From Cladorhizidae sp. MBARI D1340-BT2 (lineage: Eukaryota; Porifera; Demospongiae; Poecilosclerida; Cladorhizidae), in NCBI GenBank assembly GCA_028752905.1, contig JAQNBH010000015.1, forward strand, positions 19,200,110-19,264,109: DNA of 64,000 bases, given 5' to 3'. The translations under genes and the position numbers were made by a program. The notes beneath the pieces were generated by a model. It saw only the letters and a program-made list of their open reading frames with translations, did no database searches and had not been told where the DNA came from. Of the stretch, positions 61,225 to 64,000 are shown piece by piece (positions within the stretch are counted from its first letter, which is position 1; every line of letters begins with the position of its first letter).

Positions 61225-64000
61225 CTTAATTCCAGATCACTGAAATGAGCATAGTGGGTGCTTGCTACATCTACCGGCTTAATTCCAGATCACTGAAATG
61301 AGCATAGTGGGTGCTTGCTACATCTACCAGCTTAATTCCAGATCACTGAAATGAGCATAGTGGGTGCTTGCTACATCTACCAGCTTAATTCCAGATCACT
61401 GAAATGAGCATAGTGGGTGCTTGCTACATCTACCAGCTTAATTCCAGATCACTGAAATGAGCATAGTGGGTGCTTGCTACATCTACCAGCTTAATTCCAG
61501 ATCACTGAAATGAGCATAGTGGGTGCTTGACATCTACCAGCTTAATTCCAGATCACTGAAATGAGCATAGTGGGTGCTTGCTACATCTACCGGCTTAATT
61601 CCAGATCACTGAAATGAGCATAGTGGGTGCTTGCTACATCTACCAGCTTAATTCCAGATCACTGAAATGAGCATAGTGGGTGCTTGCTACATCTACCGGC
61701 TTAATTCCAGATCACTGAAATGAGCATAGTGGGTGCTTGCTACATCTACCGGCTTAATTCTAGATCACTGAAATGAGCATAGTGGGTGCTTGCTACATCT
61801 ACCCAGCTTAATTCCAGATCACTGAAATGAGCATAGTGGGTGCTTGCTACATCTACCCAGCTTAATTCCAGATCACTGAAATGAGCATAGTGGGTGCTTG
61901 CTACATCTACCCAGCTTAATTCCAGATCACTGAAATGAGCATAGTGGGTGCTTGCTACATCTACCCAGCTTAATTCCAGATCACTGAAATGAGCATAGTG
62001 GGTGCTTGCTACATCTACCAGCTTAATTCCAGATCACTGAAATGAGCATAGTGGGTGCTTGCTACATCTACCGGCTTAATTCCAGATCACTGAAATGAGC
62101 ATAGTGGGTGCTTGCTACATCTACCAGCTTAATTCCAGATCACTGAAATGAGCATAGTGGGTGCTTGCTACATCTACCCAGCTTAATTCCAGATCACTGA
62201 AATGAGCATAGTGGGTGCTTGCTACATCTACCCAGCTTAATTCCAGATCACTGAAATGAGCATAGTGGGTGCTTGCTACATCTACCCAGCTTAATTCTAG
62301 ATCACTGAAATGAGCATAGTGGGTGCTTGCTACATCTACCAGCTTAATTCCAGATCACTGAAATGAGCATAGTGGGTGCTTGCTACATCTACCCAGCTTA
62401 ATTCCAGATCACTGAAATGAGCATAGTGGGTGCTTGCTACATCTACCCAGCTTAATTCCAGATCACTGAAATGAGCATAGTGGGTGCTTGCTACATCTAC
62501 CCAGCTTAATTCCAGATCACTGAAATGAGCATAGTGGGTGCTTGCTACATCTACCCAGCTTAATTCCAGATCACTGAAATGAGCATAGTGGGTGCTTGCT
62601 ACATCTACCAGCTTAATTCCAGATCACTGAAATGAGCATAGTGGGTGCTTGCTACATCTACCCAGCTTAATTCCAGATCACTGAAATGAGCATAGTGGGT
62701 GCTTGCTACATCTACCCAGCTTAATTCCAGATCACTGAAATGAGCATTGTGGGTGCTTGCTACAGCTTAATTCCAGATCACTGAAATGAGCATAGTGGGC
62801 GCTTGCTACATCTACCAGCTTAATTCCAGATCACTGAAATGAGCATAGTGGGTGCTTGCTACATCTACCGGCTTAATTCCAGATCACTGAAATGAGCATA
62901 GTGGGTGCTTGCTACATCTACCAGCTTAATTCCAGATCACTGAAATGAGCATAGTGGGTGCTTGCTACATCTACCCAGCTTAATCCAGATCACTGAAATG
63001 AGCATAGTGGGTGCTTGCTACATCTACCCAGATTAATTCCAGATCACTGAAATGAGCATAGTGGGTGCTTGCTACATCTACCCAGCTTAATTCTAGATCA
63101 CTGAAATGAGCATAGTGGGTGCTTGCTACATCTACCAGCTTAATTCCAGATCACTGAAATGAGCATAGTGGGTGCTTGCTACATCTACCCAGCTTAATTC
63201 CAGATCACTGAAATGAGCATAGTGGGTGCTTGCTACATCTACCCAGCTTAATTCCAGATCACTGAAATGAGCATAGTGGGTGCTTGCTACATCTACCCAG
63301 CTTAATTCCAGATCACTGAAATGAGCATAGTGGGTGCTTGCTACATCTACCCAGCTTAATTCCAGATCACTGAAATGAGCATAGTGGGTGCTTGCTACAT
63401 CTACCAGCTTAATTCCAGATCACTGAAATGAGCATAGTGGGTGCTTGCTACATCTACCCAGCTTAATTCCAGATCACTGAAATGAGCATAGTGGGTGCTT
63501 GCTACATCTACCCAGCTTAATTCCAGATCACTGAAATGAGCATTGTGGGTGCTTGCTACAGCTTAATTCCAGATCACTGAAATGAGCATAGTGGGCGCTT
63601 GCTACATCTACCAGCTTAATTCCAGATCACTGAAATGAGCATAGTGGGTGCTTGCTACATCTACCCAGCTTAATTCCAGATCACTGAAATGAGCATAGTG
63701 GGTGCTTGCTACATCTACCAGCTTAATTCCAGATCACTGAAATGAGCATAGTGGGTGCTTGCTACATCTACCCAGCTTAATTCTAGATCACTGAAATGAG
63801 CATAGTGGGTGCTTGCTACATCTACCAGTTTAATTACAGATCACTGAAATGAGTATAGTGGGTGCTTGCTACATCTACCCAGCTTAATTCCAGATCACTG
63901 AAATGAGCATAGTGGGCGCTTGCTACATCTACCAGCTTAATTCCAGATCACTGAAATGAGCATAGTGGGTGCTTGCTACACTACCAGCTTAATTCCAGAT
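61225..64000. repeat. 53/54-bp satellite, about 51 units, truncated by window end
   Basis: Unit of 53 or 54 bp: cttaattccagatcactgaa, atgagcatagtgggtgcttg, ctacatctac(c)cag. The one-base length difference (taccag/tacccag) and taccgg act as markers. A contracted unit carrying cattgtgggtgcttgctaca directly before gcttaatt occurs at 62,745 and 63,541, 796 bp apart, with matching neighbours, which indicates a higher-order unit. The array continues beyond the window. Confidence 0.97.

Overview
The window looks like eukaryotic, metazoan DNA. It has short coding exons with GT-AG splice sites, introns of several kilobases, AATAAA signals, DNA transposons, a decayed LTR retroelement and very large tandem repeats. 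The only confidently named gene is syntaxin-5 (plus strand), represented by its last three exons. The sequence does not fix the species. An invertebrate, possibly a sponge or another early-branching animal, is my guess only.

Layout. 1-14,703 is the 3' part of syntaxin-5: a 24/25-bp repeat array (1-1,465), an exon at 1,596-1,723, an exon at 3,985-4,106 and the terminal exon at 14,544-14,703. The 10.4-kb last intron holds a decayed hAT transposon (6,061-8,871), a decayed gag-protease retroelement (about 9,533-11,673), an imperfect palindrome (12,115-12,270) and a 30-bp array (13,165-14,100). 17,450-31,000 is mostly tandem arrays with units of 33, about 32, 45, about 55, about 53 and 12 bp. Between them are short minus-strand segments that behave like exons (22,369-22,472; 25,310-25,440; 31,126-31,223; 33,228-33,301; 33,686-33,787). 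Three of these join in phase and rebuild a Walker A motif across a splice junction. 31,370-33,180 carries foldback elements and a nested MITE with a perfect 8-bp target duplication. 34,190-47,880 is a 13.7-kb array of a 30-bp unit with higher-order structure. 50,515-55,473 is a broken copy of a large animal protein family with a C-terminal cysteine cluster. 56,228-64,000 holds arrays of 34, 57 and 53/54 bp; the last runs off the window.

By my estimate about half of the window is minisatellite. Many long open frames (up to about 1,090 codons, often on both strands) are by-products of arrays whose unit length is a multiple of three, and I do not call them genes. The most unusual signal is that the 45-bp array begins exactly at the 5' splice site of a predicted minus-strand exon, so every unit carries a copy of that donor. 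A smaller duplication of the same kind sits at the end of the middle syntaxin-5 exon. This suggests that tandem arrays can grow from exon-intron junctions in this genome. No bacterial-type operons, CRISPR arrays, rRNA or tRNA genes were recognised.
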